A stretch of 15,130 nt of DNA, from positions 1-15,130 of the forward strand of contig CAAEBS010000067.1 of NCBI GenBank assembly GCA_900754175.1, read 5' to 3'. The notes under the pieces are model-generated. The model was not told where the DNA came from, ran no database searches, and saw only the letters and a list, made by a program, of their open reading frames with translations. Both the position numbers and the translations under genes were made by a program. Below, piece by piece: positions 7,068 to 14,873 of the stretch (the first letter of the stretch is position 1; every line of letters begins with the position of its first letter). This DNA comes from Clostridia bacterium. GTDB lineage: Bacteria > Bacillota > Clostridia > Oscillospirales > CAG-272.

Positions 7068-8842
7068 TCCCGAGAGAGATCATTGACGAGATCGTTTACC
7101 GCAGTGACATCGAGCAGGTGATCGGCTCTTACGTCACCCTCAAGCGGGCTGGCTCCAACCTGAACGGTCTTTGCCCCTTTCATAGCGAAAGAACGCCGTC
7201 CTTTACGGTTTTCCCGGCGACCAGAAGTTTTTATTGCTTTGGTTGCGGCGCCGGCGGGGACGTGATCACTTTCATCATGCGGGAGGAAAATCTGGACTAT
7301 CCCGGAGCGGTGCGCTTTCTTGCCGACCGGGCGGGAATTTCCGTTCCGGAGGACAACGAGCCGCAGGAGGCGGAGGCGGTTTCCCGGAAGCGGATGTATG
7401 AGATGAACCTCTGCGCCGCAAAATTTTTCCGGGAGTGCCTGTTCGACCCGAAATACGGCGGGGAAGCCATGCAGTACCTGACGCAGGAGCGCCGGCTGAG
7501 CACGGCGACCATCCGGCATTTCGGACTTGGCTTTTCGCCGAATCATTTCGGAATGCTGACCGACCATATGCACCGGCTCGGTTTTTCGGATGAGGAACTG
7601 GTGGTCGGATTTCTGTGCGGAAAAAGCCGCAAAAACGGGGCGGCATACGATTATTTCCGCAACCGGGTCATCTTTCCCATTATCGACACGGTGGGGAACA
7701 TCGTGGCGTTTGGCGGACGGGTGATGGACGACTCCAAGCCCAAGTACCTGAACACCTCGGATACCCCTGCTTTCAAGAAGAGCCGGCATCTGTTCGCCCT
7801 CAACTTCGCACGGAAATGTGCGCAGGAGCAGATGATTCTGTGCGAGGGATATATGGACGTGATCGCCCTTCACGCCGCCGGATTTGAAAATGCGGTGGCA
7901 ACGCTGGGAACGGCAATTACCTCCGAGCAATCGAGGATCTTTGCCAAATATACCAAAAAGGTCATTATCTGTTACGACGCCGACAATGCCGGACAGACCG
8001 CCGCCTCCAAGGCGATGCGACTGCTTGGCGAGGTGGGCGTGGAGGTCCGGGTGCTGAAGCTGAACGGCGCCAAGGACCCGGACGAGTACATCCGGAAATT
8101 CGGTGCGCCGGCGTTCCGGCAGGTGCTGGAGGAGAGCAAGACCGGCTTTGAGTTCAAGCTGGACAAGATCCTCGGGCAGTACGACATCTCCGTGCCGGAA
8201 AACCGGATTAAGGCGTCTGCCGCTGTCTGCGACGTGATCTCGGACACCCCGTCAGTGGTGGAACGTGATATTTACGTCCGCCGTGCGGCGGAGGTTCTGC
8301 AGGTTTCTGCGGAGGCATTGAAGGGCGACGTGGAGCGTCTCCGGTACCGGAAGCTGAAAGAATATCAGCAAAAGCAGAGTTCCGAAGCGCAGATGTCGCT
8401 GAAAAATATCGGCGACCGCATCAATCTGGACGCCGCTAAAAACATCCGTGCCAACAGTGCGGAGGAGGCGTTGCTCGGATTGCTGTTGCTCTTTGAGGAA
8501 TACCGGCACGATGCGGCAAGCGGTGCGCTTTCGCTGACGGCGGACGACTTCTCCACGGCTTTCGGCAGGCGGGTGTTTGAAGCGATCTGCGGGCTGGAAA
8601 ACAGCGAGGGCGGATTTTCCCACGCCATGCTCGGACAGCAGTTCAACGTGGACGAAATGGGAAGAATTGAAAAAATGGAGCAGGAGCGCCGGAAGCTCGG
8701 CAACAACAGCCGGGAGGTCCTGCTGACGCTTGTGGACAATCTGCGGGCGGCAAAGGTAAGCACCGGCGGCGACCCGTTCGGCGATCTGATGGCAAAGCGT
8801 GCAAAGCTGAAAAAGGAAAAGGAAAGCCACGGGGCGGAATAA
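7064..8842 (+). CDS. dnaG: DNA primase DnaG
   Basis: The 592-aa protein is a full-length bacterial primase (B. subtilis DnaG is about 600 aa). It makes RNA primers at the replication fork. The N-terminal CHC2 zinc-binding domain shows C37, H40, C58 and C61. The RNA polymerase core has RNRVIFPI (199-206), FGGR (216-219) and KYLNTS (227-232). The TOPRIM fold has the metal-binding EGYMD (261-265), YDADNAG (304-310) and KDPDE (337-341). The C-terminal region from about 430 onward is the helicase-binding domain and is less conserved, as expected. The start overlaps the dGTPase stop by 4 nt with only a weak GAAGGGA upstream, so initiation probably depends on coupling. The gene appears intact. Confidence 0.97.
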   Translation: MIPREIIDEIVYRSDIEQVIGSYVTLKRAGSNLNGLCPFHSERTPSFTVFPATRSFYCFGCGAGGDVITFIMREENLDYPGAVRFLADRAGISVPEDNEPQEAEAVSRKRMYEMNLCAAKFFRECLFDPKYGGEAMQYLTQERRLSTATIRHFGLGFSPNHFGMLTDHMHRLGFSDEELVVGFLCGKSRKNGAAYDYFRNRVIFPIIDTVGNIVAFGGRVMDDSKPKYLNTSDTPAFKKSRHLFALNFARKCAQEQMILCEGYMDVIALHAAGFENAVATLGTAITSEQSRIFAKYTKKVIICYDADNAGQTAASKAMRLLGEVGVEVRVLKLNGAKDPDEYIRKFGAPAFRQVLEESKTGFEFKLDKILGQYDISVPENRIKASAAVCDVISDTPSVVERDIYVRRAAEVLQVSAEALKGDVERLRYRKLKEYQQKQSSEAQMSLKNIGDRINLDAAKNIRANSAEEALLGLLLLFEEYRHDAASGALSLTADDFSTAFGRRVFEAICGLENSEGGFSHAMLGQQFNVDEMGRIEKMEQERRKLGNNSREVLLTLVDNLRAAKVSTGGDPFGDLMAKRAKLKKEKESHGAE

Positions 8843-8898
8843 GGTATCATTTATATTTATATCTCATATAGAATACATAAAGCGGAAGGAAAAATAAA

Positions 8899-10026
8899 AT
8901 GGCGGAAATTCAAACAAAAGCCGAAAATGAAAAAGCAATAGACATTGACAGCATTATCGAAAAAGGCAAGCAGGGCAAGCTTTCCAGCGACGACCTGGAC
9001 GAAGTCGTGGAGGGAATGAACTTTGATATCGACAGCCTGGACAAGCTGTACGATACGCTGGAAGACAACGGAATTCCGTTGCCCGACGATCTTTCTTCCA
9101 GTGAAATGGATGCAATCGAGTCCGAGGTAGAGGCGTTCGGCACCAGCGAAAACATGGAGCGGATCCTGGAGCAGGAAGGACTTGCGATCGACGACCCGGT
9201 GAGAATGTATCTCAAGGAGATCGGCAGAGTGCCGCTTCTGACGCCCGAGCGGGAGCGGGAGCTGGCGGAGATCATGACCAACTGCACCGACGAGGACAAG
9301 CGCCAGATGGCGAAAAACGAGCTGGTGGAATCCAACCTCCGGCTTGTGGTCAGCATTGCCAAGCGCTATGTGGGCAAGGGAATGTTCTTCCTTGACCTGA
9401 TCCAGGAGGGAAACCTCGGTCTGATGAAAGCGGTAGACAAATTCGATTACAGCAAGGGCTATAAATTTTCCACCTACGCCACGTGGTGGATCCGCCAGGC
9501 GATCACCCGTGCCATTGCCGATCAGGCAAGGACGATCCGGATCCCGGTCCACATGGTGGAAACCATTCACAAGGTTTCCCGCTATTCCCGCCAGATGCTC
9601 CAGGAGCTTGGACGGGAGGCAACGGCGGACGAGATCGGAGAAAAGATGGGCATGAGCCCCGAAAAGGTGCGGGAGATCATGAAGATCGCACAGGATCCGG
9701 TGTCGCTGGAGACTCCGATCGGCGAGGAGGAGGACAGCCACCTCGGCGACTTCATCCCGGATGAGGACACGCCCGCTCCGTCGGATGCGGCGTCGGCAAC
9801 CATTCTCCGTGAGGTGATCGAGAAAGAACTGCACACCCTTACCCCCAGAGAGGAGCACGTTATCAAGCTCCGTTTCGGACTGTACGACGGCCGTACCCGG
9901 ACGCTGGAGGAGGTCGGCAAGGAATTTGACATTACCCGTGAGAGAATCCGTCAGATCGAAGCCAAGGCGCTCCGCAAGCTCCGCCACCCCAGCCGTGCAC
10001 GGCATTTGCGGGGATTTCTGGATTGA
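8899..10026 (+). CDS. rpoD: RNA polymerase primary sigma factor RpoD (SigA)
   Basis: The 375-aa protein is the housekeeping sigma factor, close in length to B. subtilis SigA (371 aa). An acidic region 1.1 (about 10-90) is followed by region 1.2 (DDPVRMYLKEIGRVPLL, 98-114). Region 2 contains NLRLVVSIAKRYVGKG and the -10 recognition segment KFSTYATWWIRQAI (189-202). Region 3 lies at about 215-300. Region 4 has the -35 helix-turn-helix TLEEVGKEFDITRERIRQIE (335-354). The ATG has AAGGA 8 nt upstream. The gene is 56 bp after dnaG. That gap is A/T-rich with TAGAAT at 8869-8874 but no good -35, so co-transcription with dnaG is likeliest. The promoters seen elsewhere in this window (TTGACA-N17-TATAAT-like) fit the recognition expected of this sigma. 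Confidence 0.98.
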   Translation: MAEIQTKAENEKAIDIDSIIEKGKQGKLSSDDLDEVVEGMNFDIDSLDKLYDTLEDNGIPLPDDLSSSEMDAIESEVEAFGTSENMERILEQEGLAIDDPVRMYLKEIGRVPLLTPERERELAEIMTNCTDEDKRQMAKNELVESNLRLVVSIAKRYVGKGMFFLDLIQEGNLGLMKAVDKFDYSKGYKFSTYATWWIRQAITRAIADQARTIRIPVHMVETIHKVSRYSRQMLQELGREATADEIGEKMGMSPEKVREIMKIAQDPVSLETPIGEEEDSHLGDFIPDEDTPAPSDAASATILREVIEKELHTLTPREEHVIKLRFGLYDGRTRTLEEVGKEFDITRERIRQIEAKALRKLRHPSRARHLRGFLD

Positions 10027-10049
10027 TAAAATCGTCACAGCGCACAGTT

Positions 10050-10075
10050 TGACAACGGATATTTTGTCAGATCCG
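10050..10075. repeat. Overlapping small inverted repeats after rpoD
   Basis: TGACAA (10050-10055) pairs with TTGTCA (10064-10069), while CGGAT (10056-10060) in its loop pairs with ATCCG (10071-10075). The two stems are mutually exclusive. No T tract follows (ATATAAAAAAC instead), so I do not call a standard terminator, although this is the only structure near the rpoD end. Confidence 0.35.
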
Positions 10076-10204
10076 ATATAAAAAACAGCAAAATGCTAAA
10101 AAACGGGATTTTTGATTTGTACAGCTGGCACAATTTTTTGCGAAAGAGCGGAATTCTTTTTCCGGTCTTTGGCAACCGGAGGAATATCATCACAAAAAAT
10201 TCAC

Positions 10205-10233
10205 TTGACATTTTGCGGGTTTTAGGTTAAAAT
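10205..10233 (+). promoter_or_regulatory. Sigma-A promoter of the lipoprotein gene
   Basis: TTGACA (10205-10210), a 17-nt spacer and TAAAAT (10228-10233) match the consensus at 11 of 12 positions. Transcription would start near 10240, giving a leader of about 57 nt before the ATG at 10297. The leader carries AGGAGG at 10280-10285. The lipoprotein is therefore an independent unit from rpoD. Confidence 0.88.
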
Positions 10234-10296
10234 ATATCAGTAGCGATTTCGCCGCTTTTCCGCTTGAAAAGGGGCGTTGAGGAGGAATAAACAATT

Positions 10297-12042
10297 ATGA
10301 AAAAGCTCATAAGCCTTTTTTTGGGTCTTGTGCTTGTGCTTGGCGTCTGTCTGACCAGCTGTTCCAAAAAAGATGACAGCGAAGCGATCAGCGACGTTAC
10401 CAACAAGGCGTCCGAAAGCGCAATCACGCTTGCAATGTATCTGATGTCCGAGGAGGAGGTCAGTGCGGAACAGGCGGCAAAGATTGAAGCGGCTGTCAAT
10501 AAGATCACCAAGGTGAAGTTCAAGACGCAGATGAAGCTGTACTTCTACACCGAGGAAGAGTATTACGAGAAGCTGGAAGCTGCCCTGAAACGCAAAGACG
10601 AAGCGGTGGCAAACGGCGAAGTCGTGACGACGGCTCCTGCGGGCGACGAAACGACCGAAGCGGAAACCGTGGTCAACGAATACGGTCTGACCGAGCTGAA
10701 ATATCCGGAAATTACCGACTATCAGGTGGACATCTTCTACTTTGCGGGTGCCGACCGTTACAACAGCTATGTGGACGCCGGCTGGCTGTCCCGGCTTGAC
10801 GAGGAACTTTCCAGCTCTTCCAAGGCGCTTACCTCTTACATTACCCCTGGTTATCTTACATATCTGAAGGCATATCTCAGCAACTCTACCTATGCGATTC
10901 CGAACAACCGTCCGATCGGCGAATACACCTACCTGCTTCTCAACAAGGAAGTGCTGAACCTGACGCAGTATTCGAAGGACGACGGATTTGTTTCGCTGAC
11001 CGATGAGAAGTGCCAGGATATCCTGCAGATCGTAAAAGAAAATTACAGCGACAAATATCTCCCGCTGTACTCCTCTACCGGCGAGCTGGATATTCCCAAC
11101 TTCCAGTACTGGGGCGTGGATGCGGACGGAAACCTGAGCAACAACTTTTCCGTGCTCGGCGGCTATGCGGATCCTTCGCTTCCCTATAAGAAGCTGGATT
11201 CTTATGCGCCGATGGATAACACGCTGGCAAACCGCACCTACTTCCTCAATCCTCTGCGTGTTCTGAAGGAATATCAGGAAAAGGGCTACTACGGAACTGA
11301 GGCGGATGCCGGTAAGGAATTTGCAATCGGATACGTGAAGGGCGGCGCCGACCTGGTAAAGACCTACGGCGACAAGTATGAGATGGTCGTGGTGGAAAAG
11401 CCCACGCTGAGAACGCCCGATTTGTTTGAGGGTATGTTCGGTGTGGCAGGTTATACGGCGGACGTTTCCCGCAGTATGCAGATTCTCACTTACCTCAACA
11501 CCAACGAGGACTTCCGCAACCTGATCCTTTACGGAATTGAGGGCGAGAACTACGAGTATATTGAAAGCGACGTAGAGGACGTGAACGGCGACGCATACCG
11601 TCTGGTAAGACGCCTGAACGACAGCTACATGATGGATCTGTACAAGACCGGAAACGCTCTGATCGCTACTCCTCTTGAGGGTGAGGATCCGGAAATCCGG
11701 GAATACGGAAAAACGCAGAACCGTGACGCCAGAATTGACCTTGCCATGAACTTTGGTCTGGAATATTCCGGTTATCGGGTAGATGCGGCGGCACTGCAGG
11801 ATCTGCGTGCGCTTTCCGAAGAGATCTATACGAGCATTATGAACTGCTCGGTTGCAGAACTGGATGCTACGATTGCGGAAGCAAACACCAAGATTCTCGG
11901 AAGTGCGGCTTACCGTACGCTGATGACGAGTGAAGCACCGAAGGAGAGCGGCGAAAGCCCGGAAACCTGTTCTTTCCGGTATCTGTACTATATGTGGATG
12001 GAAAAGATGGGTATTTACAAGCCTGCGGCAGATGAGGAATAA
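10297..12042 (+). CDS. Solute-binding-protein-like lipoprotein
   Basis: The 581-aa protein begins with a lipoprotein signal peptide (MKKLISLFLGLVLVLGVCLTSC), with lipobox LTSC and the lipidated Cys at 22. It should be anchored outside the membrane. A Glu/Ala-rich segment with a Thr-rich stretch follows to about residue 125. Then comes a domain with the feel of a family-1 extracellular solute-binding protein: 'ADRYNSYVDAGWLSRLDEEL' and the segment near 195-220 (YLSNSTYAIPNNRPIGEYTYLLLNKEVL). The C-terminal SFRYLYYMWMEKMGIYKP also suits that fold. No permease or ATPase genes lie beside it, so if it is an ABC-type binding protein its transporter is elsewhere. A periplasmic-type binding or cell-surface role is inferred from fold-like features. 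I do not recognise a specific ligand. Confidence 0.8.
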   Translation: MKKLISLFLGLVLVLGVCLTSCSKKDDSEAISDVTNKASESAITLAMYLMSEEEVSAEQAAKIEAAVNKITKVKFKTQMKLYFYTEEEYYEKLEAALKRKDEAVANGEVVTTAPAGDETTEAETVVNEYGLTELKYPEITDYQVDIFYFAGADRYNSYVDAGWLSRLDEELSSSSKALTSYITPGYLTYLKAYLSNSTYAIPNNRPIGEYTYLLLNKEVLNLTQYSKDDGFVSLTDEKCQDILQIVKENYSDKYLPLYSSTGELDIPNFQYWGVDADGNLSNNFSVLGGYADPSLPYKKLDSYAPMDNTLANRTYFLNPLRVLKEYQEKGYYGTEADAGKEFAIGYVKGGADLVKTYGDKYEMVVVEKPTLRTPDLFEGMFGVAGYTADVSRSMQILTYLNTNEDFRNLILYGIEGENYEYIESDVEDVNGDAYRLVRRLNDSYMMDLYKTGNALIATPLEGEDPEIREYGKTQNRDARIDLAMNFGLEYSGYRVDAAALQDLRALSEEIYTSIMNCSVAELDATIAEANTKILGSAAYRTLMTSEAPKESGESPETCSFRYLYYMWMEKMGIYKPAADEE

Positions 12043-12055
12043 AACTGTCTGAATC

Positions 12056-12075
12056 CCGGTCGGGATGCCGACCGG
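12056..12075 (+). repeat. 8-bp GC-rich hairpin after the lipoprotein gene
   Basis: CCGGTCGG (12056-12063) and CCGACCGG (12068-12075) pair perfectly around GATG, 13 nt after the stop codon. AAAACCC follows rather than a T tract. It is stacked just before the second hairpin at 12083-12120 and may help termination or protect the 3' end of the lipoprotein mRNA. Confidence 0.6.
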
Positions 12076-12082
12076 AAAACCC

Positions 12083-12120
12083 AAACGGGTTGTTGTGCGT
12101 AAGCGCAACAGCCCGTTTTT
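12083..12120 (+). terminator. Intrinsic terminator between the lipoprotein and HAD genes
   Basis: AAACGGGT (12083-12090) pairs with GCCCGTTT (12111-12118), and inner pairs TGTTG/CAACA extend the stem with a 2-nt bulge around a TAAG loop. TTTTT ends the structure (12116-12120). The HAD gene's CGGAGG site begins 3 nt later with no new promoter between them, so expression of HAD and GNAT probably relies on leaky read-through. Confidence 0.8.
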
Positions 12121-12132
12121 AACGGAGGTCGT

Positions 12133-12792
12133 ATGGAATACACACATTGCATCTGGGATTTCAACGGAACGGTCCTGGATGACATTGACGCCGGTGTTGG
12201 CGCAGTCAATGCTTTGCTTGCGCAAAGAGGATTGCCTGTTCTGGAGAACCGGGAGGCGTACCGCAGGGTATTCGGCTTTCCCGTGCGGGCGTATTATGAA
12301 AAGCTGGGTTTTGATTTTTCCAGAGAACCGTATGAAGTGGTAGCACCGCTGTGGGTGGCGGAATATCAGAAGCGGGTCGGAAATTCGGGGCTGTTTGACG
12401 ACGTGCGGGAGACGATAGAGCGATTCCGGGAGCGTGGGATCCATCAGATTCTGCTTTCGGCTACCGAACGCTCCATGCTCCGTGGGCAGACCGACGACCT
12501 GGGAATTTCGGCGTGTTTTGACGAGATCCTCGGGCTGGATACCATCCATGCCCATTCCAAGTGCGAACTGGCGGCACAGTGGCGACGGGAAAATCCGCAG
12601 GCAAAGGTGTTTTTTCTGGGAGATACCGATCACGATGCAGAGGCGGCGGCTGCCGCAGGCGCCGATTGCTTCCTGATTGTCGGGGGACACCAGACGTTGG
12701 AAAAGCTGAAAGCTACGGGCACACCGGTGTTTTATTCCCGCCGGGAAGCGTGCGATTATATTTTGAAAACATCAGAAGAAAAAGAAAAATGA
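12133..12792 (+). CDS. HAD-superfamily hydrolase (phosphoglycolate-phosphatase-like)
   Basis: This 219-aa haloacid-dehalogenase-fold phosphohydrolase has motif I WDFNGTVLDD, with nucleophile D9 and Asn at 11 where classical phosphatases have Asp. Motif II is LLSATE (S109), motif III is K143, and motif IV is GDTDHD (D164, D168). The cap lies between motifs I and II (about 20-85), as in subfamily I phosphoglycolate-phosphatase-like proteins. The DxN form of motif I recurs in a bacterial HAD branch as I remember it, so activity is not excluded. CGGAGG ends 4 nt before the ATG, a rather short spacing. The stop codon overlaps the GNAT start as ATGA, so the two are coupled. The substrate is unknown. 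Confidence 0.88.
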   Translation: MEYTHCIWDFNGTVLDDIDAGVGAVNALLAQRGLPVLENREAYRRVFGFPVRAYYEKLGFDFSREPYEVVAPLWVAEYQKRVGNSGLFDDVRETIERFRERGIHQILLSATERSMLRGQTDDLGISACFDEILGLDTIHAHSKCELAAQWRRENPQAKVFFLGDTDHDAEAAAAAGADCFLIVGGHQTLEKLKATGTPVFYSRREACDYILKTSEEKEK

Positions 12793-13277
12793 TTGAAGTG
12801 AAAAAGTACCGGCATGAGGATGCCGCAGATGCGACCCGGATCTGGAACCGGGTGGTGGAGGATGCAAAGGCGTTTCCGCAGACGGAATGTATGACGCCCG
12901 AGGAGGGGGACCGGTTCTTTTCGGAGCAGTCCTATACGGGGATTGCCTGGGACAGCGAAACCGGAGACATCGTGGGACTGTATCTCCTGCATCCCAATAA
13001 TATCGGACGTTGCGGGCATATCTGCAACGCCAGCTATGCGGTGGACGCCGACCGCCGGGGACAGCATATCGGGGAGGCGCTGGTTCGGGACTGCATGAAA
13101 AAAGGCGCAGAACTTGGCTTCCGGATTCTTCAGTTCAATGCGGTTGTCAAGAGCAATACCGCCGCCCTCAGGCTTTATGAAAAGCTTGGATTCGTCCGTC
13201 TTGGCACCATTCCCGGCGGATTTCTGAACGGCGACGGAGAGTACGAAGATATCATCGTACATTATCATCTTCTTTGA
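12789..13277 (+). CDS. GNAT family N-acetyltransferase, Mpr1-like
   Basis: The 162-aa protein transfers an acetyl group from acetyl-CoA to a small amine. The acetyl-CoA-binding motif A is RRGQHIGEAL (89-98), preceded by strand NASYAVDAD. FNAVVKSNTAALRLYEKLGF (116-135) is the typical C-terminal core. The segment CGHICNASYAV and the FNAVVKSN stretch resemble, from memory, fungal Mpr1/Ppr1, which acetylate toxic proline analogues and related cyclic compounds. That suggests detoxification, but the substrate is not readable here. The frame is open further upstream, but the ATG at 12789 overlaps the HAD stop by 4 nt and gives a standard GNAT length. The upstream AGAAAAAG is a weak binding site, so coupling to the HAD gene is likely. 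Confidence 0.85.
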   Translation: MIEVKKYRHEDAADATRIWNRVVEDAKAFPQTECMTPEEGDRFFSEQSYTGIAWDSETGDIVGLYLLHPNNIGRCGHICNASYAVDADRRGQHIGEALVRDCMKKGAELGFRILQFNAVVKSNTAALRLYEKLGFVRLGTIPGGFLNGDGEYEDIIVHYHLL

Positions 13278-13470
13278 TGTTGTAAAAATCATTATAAAAA
13301 TCCAATGTATCAACAGGACGGGGACGGGATGTGCGATTGTAAATTTCATCACATATATACTTCTGGAATCCAATAAAACATTACATATTCTGTAATAAAA
13401 TAATACTATTTACTTCGACATCACATTGGCTTGGAACAGACTTTGAATTGTATTTATTGACAGAATCTGA

Positions 13471-13506
13471 TTTTGCAGAAACTGCGACTTTACAGTTTCT
13501 GCAAAA
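13471..13506. repeat. 14-bp perfect inverted repeat upstream of the decarboxylase promoter
   Basis: TTTTGCAGAAACTG (13471-13484) and CAGTTTCTGCAAAA (13493-13506) are perfect complements around CGACTTTA. The right arm ends 16 nt before the -35 box of the next promoter. The plus-strand stem is followed by A, not T, so it is not a plus-strand terminator. A dimeric regulator (operator) site is the best guess. Confidence 0.7.
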
Positions 13507-13522
13507 AAAGCCAAATAATCAG

Positions 13523-13551
13523 TTGACATCCGGGGCATTTTGTGATATGAT
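13523..13551 (+). promoter_or_regulatory. Sigma-A promoter of the decarboxylase beta/gamma genes
   Basis: TTGACA (13523-13528), a 17-nt spacer and TATGAT (13546-13551) match the consensus at 11 of 12 positions. Transcription would begin near 13558, leaving a leader of about 30 nt that contains AGGAG. The strength of this promoter shows that the two pump genes are transcribed without an upstream alpha-subunit gene. Confidence 0.88.
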
Positions 13552-13589
13552 AGGTATGCCATTTTTTAATAAAAATCAGGAGAGAAAAA

Positions 13590-14701
13590 TTGAGTATTCT
13601 GTATGAGAATTTTCTGAACATCACCTGGCAACACGTTGTGATGTGGCTAATCGGCGGTCTGCTGATCTTTCTTGCCATCAAGAAGGACATGGAGCCGACT
13701 TTGCTTTTGCCGCTCGGCTTTGGCACCATTCTTGTCAACATTCCGTTGTCGGGCGCCATTACGCAGATCGTGGACGGAGTGGCAGGGGAGCCGGGAGCGC
13801 TCAGCACCCTGTTTGACGCCGGAATCACGAACCGCTGATTCTGTTTATCGGAATCGGAGCCATGATCGACTTTTCGCCGATCCTTACCAACCCCAAGCTG
13901 ATGCTCTTCGGAGCGGCGGCGCAGTTCGGTATCTTTTTCACCTTCTGCGTTGCGTCCATGTTCTTCGGCGTAAACGACGCCGCCTCTATCGGTATCATCG
14001 GTGCGGCGGACGGTCCCACCTCCATTGTGGTGGCGCAGAAGCTGAAGTCCGAATACCTCGGAGCCATCATGGTGGCGGCGTACTCGTATATGGCGCTGGT
14101 ACCGCTGATTCAGCCGCCGGTTATCCGTATGCTGACCACGAAAAAAGAGCGTCTGATCCGGATGCCGTACAAGGGCGGCGAGGTCTCCAAGACCACGAAG
14201 ATCCTGTTCCCCATTATCATTACCATGGTTGCCGGCGTGGTGGCGCCCGCATCGGTTTCGCTGATCGGTTTTTTGATGTTCGGAAACCTGATCCGGGAGT
14301 GCGGCGTTCTGGATTCGCTTTCGGAGACGGCACAAAAGGTGCTGGCAAACCTGATTACGATTTTCCTTGGCATTACCATTGCCTGCCAGATGCAGGCGGA
14401 AAAGTTTTTGCGCTGGGACACGCTCCTGATTCTGGGACTCGGGCTGTTTGCCTTTGTTTTTGATACGGCAGGCGGTGTGCTGTTTGCAAAATTTTTGAAT
14501 CTGTTCCTTAAAGAAAAGATTAACCCGATGATCGGCGCCGCCGGTATTTCGGCTTTCCCGATGTCGGGACGTGTGGTGCACAAGATGGGGCTGAAAGAGG
14601 ACCCGCAGAACTTTTTGCTGATGCACTCCATCGGCGTCAACGTTTCCGGTCAGATTGCGTCGGTGATTGCCGGCGGTCTGATTCTGAATTTCTTCGGTTA
14701 A
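13590..14701 (+). pseudogene. oadB: Na+-translocating carboxylate decarboxylase beta subunit, frameshifted
   Basis: This is the integral-membrane subunit of the OadB/MmdB/GcdB family, which couples decarboxylation of a carboxybiotin carrier to Na+ export. The first 82 codons (13590-13835, from a TTG start with AGGAG 7 nt upstream) encode the N-terminal part ending at GALSTLFDAGITNR, then TGA at 13836. The remaining 279-codon frame (from ATG 13862, readable back to about 13829) continues with LFIGIGAMIDFSPILTNPKL, FGVNDAASIGIIGAADGPTS and the C-terminal GVNVSGQIASVIAGGLIL. The two halves join exactly where the intact family reads through, so a loss of 3n+1 nt near 13827-13836 explains the break. 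Codons ELF seem to be missing. Both halves are well preserved, so the change is recent or a sequence error. It lies 12 nt upstream of the gamma subunit. Confidence 0.85.
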
Positions 14702-14713
14702 GGAGGAGAGCTT

Positions 14714-14863
14714 ATGACGTGCAATCCTATGAATTTCGTGAATAACCTCTATTATATGGGCGTCGGAATGCTGAGCATCTTTATCGTGATCGGTGTGATC
14801 ATTCTGGCGACGGTACTGCTGAACAAGCTGACTTCACGCAAGAAGAAGTCGGAGGATAAGTAA
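14714..14863 (+). CDS. Small OadG-like gamma subunit of Na+-pump decarboxylase
   Basis: This 49-aa protein begins MTCNPMNF, has one hydrophobic segment (about residues 15-36, GVGMLSIFIVIGVIILATVLL) and ends with the basic tail NKLTSRKKKSEDK. AAGGAGG with 7-nt spacing precedes the ATG. It begins 12 nt after the beta-subunit stop. A single-helix protein directly after OadB is typical of the gamma (OadG) subunit, which assembles the complex in the membrane. It is shorter than many OadG proteins (about 80 aa) and lacks their Pro-rich/His C-terminus. It is the last gene before the hairpin repeat at 14874. The call rests on position and topology more than on sequence identity. Confidence 0.72.
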   Translation: MTCNPMNFVNNLYYMGVGMLSIFIVIGVIILATVLLNKLTSRKKKSEDK

Positions 14864-14873
14864 GGGGGAGTGT

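Larger units (their letters stand above)
13278..13589. other. Intergenic region between GNAT and decarboxylase beta genes
   Basis: The first 170 bases are A/T-rich and without a convincing gene or terminator. The rest holds the 14-bp inverted repeat (13471-13506) and the promoter (13523-13551) of the beta-subunit gene. AGGAG at 13578-13582 lies 7 nt before a TTG start codon. Confidence 0.7.

Noticed and set aside
8857..10038. Minus-strand open frame opposite rpoD
   Set aside because: RpoD on the plus strand is unambiguous, and the antisense frame has no RBS or domain signature.
10237..12690. Very long minus-strand open frame opposite the lipoprotein and HAD genes
   Set aside because: It lies antisense to two plus-strand genes with signal peptide, catalytic motifs and good RBSs. 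Its translation has no recognisable domain and arises from biased codon use.
13829..13862. Programmed -1 frameshift in the decarboxylase beta gene
   Set aside because: No X XXY YYZ slippery heptamer and no stimulatory structure are visible, and residues ELF of the family sequence would still be missing. A deletion or sequence error fits better.
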